Of a stretch of DNA of 64,000 nucleotides, positions 60,390-64,000 are shown in pieces (the stretch's first letter is position 1; every line of letters begins with the position of its first letter). The translations under genes and the position numbers were made by a program. This DNA is from Epiperipatus broadwayi (taxonomy: Eukaryota; Onychophora; Udeonychophora; Euonychophora; Peripatidae). Under the pieces are notes generated by a model that did no database searches, was not told the origin of the DNA, and was given only the letters and a program-made list of their open reading frames with translations. The stretch is from the NCBI GenBank assembly GCA_028023455.1, contig JAQFVV010007238.1:1-64000 (forward strand), read 5' to 3'.

Positions 60390-63313
60390 GGGATATGAAT
60401 GGACATATTGAAGAAATTAATGATGTGGATAATAAGAATGGTCAGTTTTTGAAGGAATTTTGTCAAAGAGTAAATTTGAGCATTGGTAATTTATCAAATA
60501 TGTATGAGGGTCAATCCACATGGTCTAGCAATAACGTATTTTACACAATAGATTATGTATTGGGAGATCAAGAGGGAATGAATAAAATATGGAAAATTAA
60601 GGTGTTTGATAATGAAGAGAGAGTATGCAATAGTGATCATAATTTTATTGTAACAGAAATGGTTAGTAATGTGATGGAGGATAGAAACAAAGGTAGAAAT
60701 AATAGTGAAAGATGTGGATGGAGAGTGAATGATAAGAATAAGTTGGAAGAATAAAAAATAAAAGTTGATGAAACCATGGAGCCGTTGGATCGGGATGTGT
60801 ATAAGGACTGGTGTGGTGAAATAGAAAAAGTGGCAAATAGAGTTTTTGTTGAAAATATGCAGAAGAATAAAAGTAATAAACAAATGAGAGTTAGTAAAAG
60901 TGTAAAAGAGAGAAAAGAAACATGCAGAGAATATAAGTGTTCTATTAAAAACCAAGAAAGTGAAAATGATATTAATGCTAAATGAAAAAAGTATTTAGAA
61001 AAGAAGAAGTTGGCTAAAATGGATAATTATAGAGAGAGGATGAAGTTAAATAGTAAATTGTTGGAGAATATTAATAAAAGTGGAAGAGATGGGAGTAAAA
61101 AATTTTGGAATTACATTAAAAGGAGAAATGTAGGGGAAAGAGAGATAGTATTAATAGATGATGAGGGAATAGAATGTAGCTCTAGAGAAGAAGTAGAGAG
61201 AATTTTAAATAGATATGTAATGGATATAGAAAAAATGTTAAATGTGAAGGCAGTAGTGATAGAAAAAATGAAAGCAGTTAATAATGGGAATATTAGTTTC
61301 ACAAAAAATGAATTGAAATGAGGCAGGGAAAAGATTGAAAAGTGGAAAGGTGAGAGGTTTAGATGGATGGGCAGCAGAGATTGTAATGAATTTAGGGCAT
61401 AGAGCAAAAGCGAAGTTATTATCATGTTTTAATAAAATGGCACAGAAGACAGTTTTTCCGGTTAGTTGGAGTAGTACAGGAATAAGATTAATATTTAAAG
61501 AAAAGGGTAAAGATCATAAAAATTCAAATAATTATAGACTGATAGTAGTCACAACAGTTTTATATAAAGTTTTCTTATATATGGAAGCTGGAAGAGTTGT
61601 AAAATGGATGGAAGAGAATAATGCAGTGGGGGAGATGCAAGGAGGTTTTAGGACAGATAGGCGTATAGGAGATAGTTTGTTTATAGTTACACAACTTATG
61701 GAGATGATTAAGAATTCAGGTAGATCATTATATATGAGTTTTATAGATATAGAGAAAGCATATTATAGAGTAAATAGAAATAGATTATGGGTAAGGTTAG
61801 CCAATTTGGGAATGGATGAAGCTTTAGTAAATATTATTAAGAAATTATATGAAAATAATTATTATACTTACCAGTTAGGGGATATAGAATCAGTTAAAGT
61901 TAAAAATGGGGTGAGATTAAGGCAATGATGCCCTATGTCACCTATTTTGTTTTGTTGTTTTTGAGTGAAATGGAGAAAGCAATAGAACAACTAGGAAGAG
62001 GGGTAGAGATATAATTAATAAGTGGCAAAGGAGTATATATTTTGTCGGGTCTTTTTTAGCAGATGATATCTTTTTGTGTGCAGAAAGAAGAGAAGATATG
62101 GAAATAATGTTGAGGACATGTGCAAGGGTGGGTAAAGAGATGGAGATTAAATTTTGTGAAGAAAAATCAAATATAATGATGGTTAATACTGGGGAAAGAG
62201 AAGATGTAGAATTTTTATTGGGGGATATAAAGTTAAGTGTGGTGGATAGATATAGGAATTTGGGAATCATCTTATTTAATCAGGAAAATTGCTTGGATGA
62301 ATGGGAGAAAAAATTGGTAAATGAAGCAAAGAAAAGAAAATGTTTGGTAAAGAAACTAACAGTATTTTCATACAATAAATATGAGGTAGCTAGAATAGTA
62401 TGGAAGGGAGTTGCAGTAGCAGGGTTAACATATGATAATGATGCATTATGTGTTAGTAAAAGGGTTTTAGATTATTTAGAAAAAGTACAAAGGGAAGTAG
62501 GAAGACATGCATTAGATGCAGAGATGTGGACAGCAAATGAGGCAATTCAAGGAGAAATGGGATGGTCAAGTTTTTATATGAGAGATGCAAAAAGTAATTT
62601 GAAAATGTTTGGTAGGTTGCAGTTTATGGATAGTAAAAGAATAGCAAAAATAGTGTTCATTTAGGTTATGAGTAAAGGGCAGGTAACAAGATGGGTTAGA
62701 AAGGTAATGCAGTATGCGAAAGATTTGGATAAAGAAGTTATATCAATATACTTGTATAAAAAATAGGGAGTTGAAAAGATTGAGAACTAGTATGAAGGGT
62801 AAGAAGAGTTTAAAAATATATAGAAGTAAACAGAATATTGGGTGCGAGTTAATTTATGATAATAGTAAGGAAAGTAGTTTATTATTTAAGGCTTGAACGA
62901 GATCTTTAGCAACAAGAGAATATACATGTAAATGGAAAACCATGGATAATTTAGTGTGCAAATTGTGTAAGGAAGGTATAGAACATTTTAGACATCTGTT
63001 AATTGAATGTAAATGCTTGAAAGCAAAAGGGTACAGATAATGAAGTTATGGGAGAATAGACATGAACAAAGTGACTATACAGAAAGAGAGTTATTAGTTT
63101 TTATGTTGTGTTTGCAAAGAGATGAGGGGGATTTAGATATAAAGGCAATAGAATTGACAAAGATTATGTTGTGGAAATAGGGTGGGGCAGAATATGGGAA
63201 GACTTAAGAGTGAGGAATGGAGAATAAAATGGCTAACAGGTTTATCTGGGCATAATTGCTGAGATATTCTTGACTTCGTTTAAGGAGAAGCCAAATACAT
63301 CACATCACATCAC
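60390..63313 (+). mobile_element. LINE family C, 5'-truncated, with (ATCAC)n tail
   Basis: Insertion in repeat B copy 2. Copy 1 is uninterrupted at the corresponding point (16724), which fixes both ends: it begins inside the endonuclease at GGATATGAATGG and ends in ATCAC repeats (63296-63313) instead of poly(A). Tails of short tandem repeats are known for RTE-like and related LINEs. Only an AG is common to both flanks, so there is no convincing target duplication. Confidence 0.85.
60394..63025 (+). pseudogene. LINE family C pol (endonuclease C-end, RT, zinc knuckle)
   Basis: Blocks in order. Endonuclease: GDMNGHIEEI at 60390-60420 (first G at the junction) and YTIDYVLGDQ near 60545. RT: GKVRGLDGW near 61342, GFRTDRRIGDS near 61645, MSFIDIEKAYYRV near 61735 (motif A, AY for the usual AF), VRLRQ-stop-CPMSPILF near 61912 (motif B interrupted by a TGA), and FLADDIFLCAER near 62050 (catalytic ADD). 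C-terminal knuckle: CKLCKEGIEHFRHLLIEC near 62955-63010. Open pieces: 60362-60754, 61010-61321, 61335-61928, 62074-62664. About five lesions. The RT would copy the element RNA at a nicked target. Confidence 0.85.
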
Positions 63314-64000
63314 AGCTGTCTTTCTAATGATTTTTAATACAGTGCATTTTAAAGTCTGTTAATATTTTTAAATGTTTTGAAAACTCTAATTTCAGTTCAT
63401 TGGAGTGTTTCTAAACATTAGAAATATCAACTGTTAAGAGTGACCATCTTAGTTTTTTTACTCTAGTTACTTATTAATACATATGTTACATGTCACTGAA
63501 ATGACGATCAGCCATATGCTAAATTTATTAAGAACATTAGAATTTTTATAGCTATTTTAATTCTATAAAATCATTAATATATATATATATATTGTCAGGA
63601 AAATTTAAAGAAAAACAATAATTAATTATTTCTATTATAATTTGATTTACTGCATCAAATAAGGAGAAGTTATAAACAAACAAAGTAACAAATGAAGGAA
63701 ATATATTGTTTAAATGCAACTACAATGTTATACTGGTATTTTCGTTAAGGTTTATACAGATGATATTTTAGTTGTATTTATACATTGGACTATTTCCATC
63801 ATCTAATGTAAGTGTTGAATGTTTTTAGAAAAAAAATAACGTTATTTAAGTATTCCAAATACATTCAACTGTTAGCAATAGTACACAGGGTAATTAGTAT
63901 ATGCACTAATCTTCAAGTGTTTCTAACGTGACTAGTGACAGAACTAGCTTGGGAATTGAACCTGGATCTTAGATTGTTAAATATTGAATTTTAAAACCAT

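Larger units (their letters stand above)
59326..64000 (+). repeat. Repeat B, copy 2 (runs off right edge)
   Basis: Collinear with 15012-17400 except for a family-C LINE at 60390-63313 and the absence of the palindrome. It continues past the window end at the tRNA-like segment. (AT)n fills 59935-59998 where copy 1 has the palindrome. Confidence 0.8.

Overview
This window looks like repeat-dominated DNA from an AT-rich invertebrate animal genome. It has no operons, Shine-Dalgarno sites or bacterial genes. Instead it carries degenerate non-LTR retrotransposons (LINEs), Penelope-like elements (PLEs) with a GIY-YIG endonuclease, a Ty3/Gypsy-type LTR retrotransposon, TIR elements, tRNA-like SINE heads, (AT)n and (ATT)n microsatellites, and one intronless rhodopsin-like GPCR reading frame. 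The species cannot be fixed from the sequence. A soft-bodied invertebrate (lophotrochozoan or similar) is only a guess.

Layout: 1-5025, a degenerate LINE (family L) ending in AATAAA and poly(A), lying inside a PLE 3' fragment. 5142-6237, repeat E (second copy at 56081-57182). 6238-7965, a minus-strand family-L pol fragment. 8625-9884, two PLE pieces head to head, one carrying a 102-bp hairpin insertion with a 14-bp target duplication. 9885-14975, two oppositely oriented copies of family A (TGTAAY...TTACA termini, about 2.1 kb, solo-LTR-like). 15012-18020, repeat B1, which contains a 679-bp near-perfect palindrome. 18800-23350, several foldback and tandem repeats and a long (AT)n.

26163-27175 holds the only likely host gene, a 7TM receptor with one frameshift. 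29145-30675 and 37060-37560 are fragments of a second LINE type (family C). 31093-32950 is an ORF1-only ('half') family-L LINE ending in 24 T. 33544-36263 is a TIR element packed with diverged higher-order tandem repeats. 39397-40800 holds SINE-like and PLE fragments. 40860-42284 is a PLE. 42308-52225 is a Gypsy-type element with unusually long LTRs (2460 and 2458 bp) and a broken gag-pol of about 4.3 kb. 52238-54277 is the third family-A copy. 59326-64000 is repeat B2, whose unit is split by a family-C LINE (60390-63313).

The genes do not form a pathway. The window is best read as nested insertions whose order can be partly reconstructed: B1 and B2 are each other's empty-site controls, the hairpin insertion sits in a PLE, and the LTR element and family A sit in (AT)n tracts. 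The most notable structures are the ORF1-only LINE, the hairpin retroposon, the 320-bp-arm palindrome, the covarying terminal hairpin of family A, and the repeat-packed TIR element.
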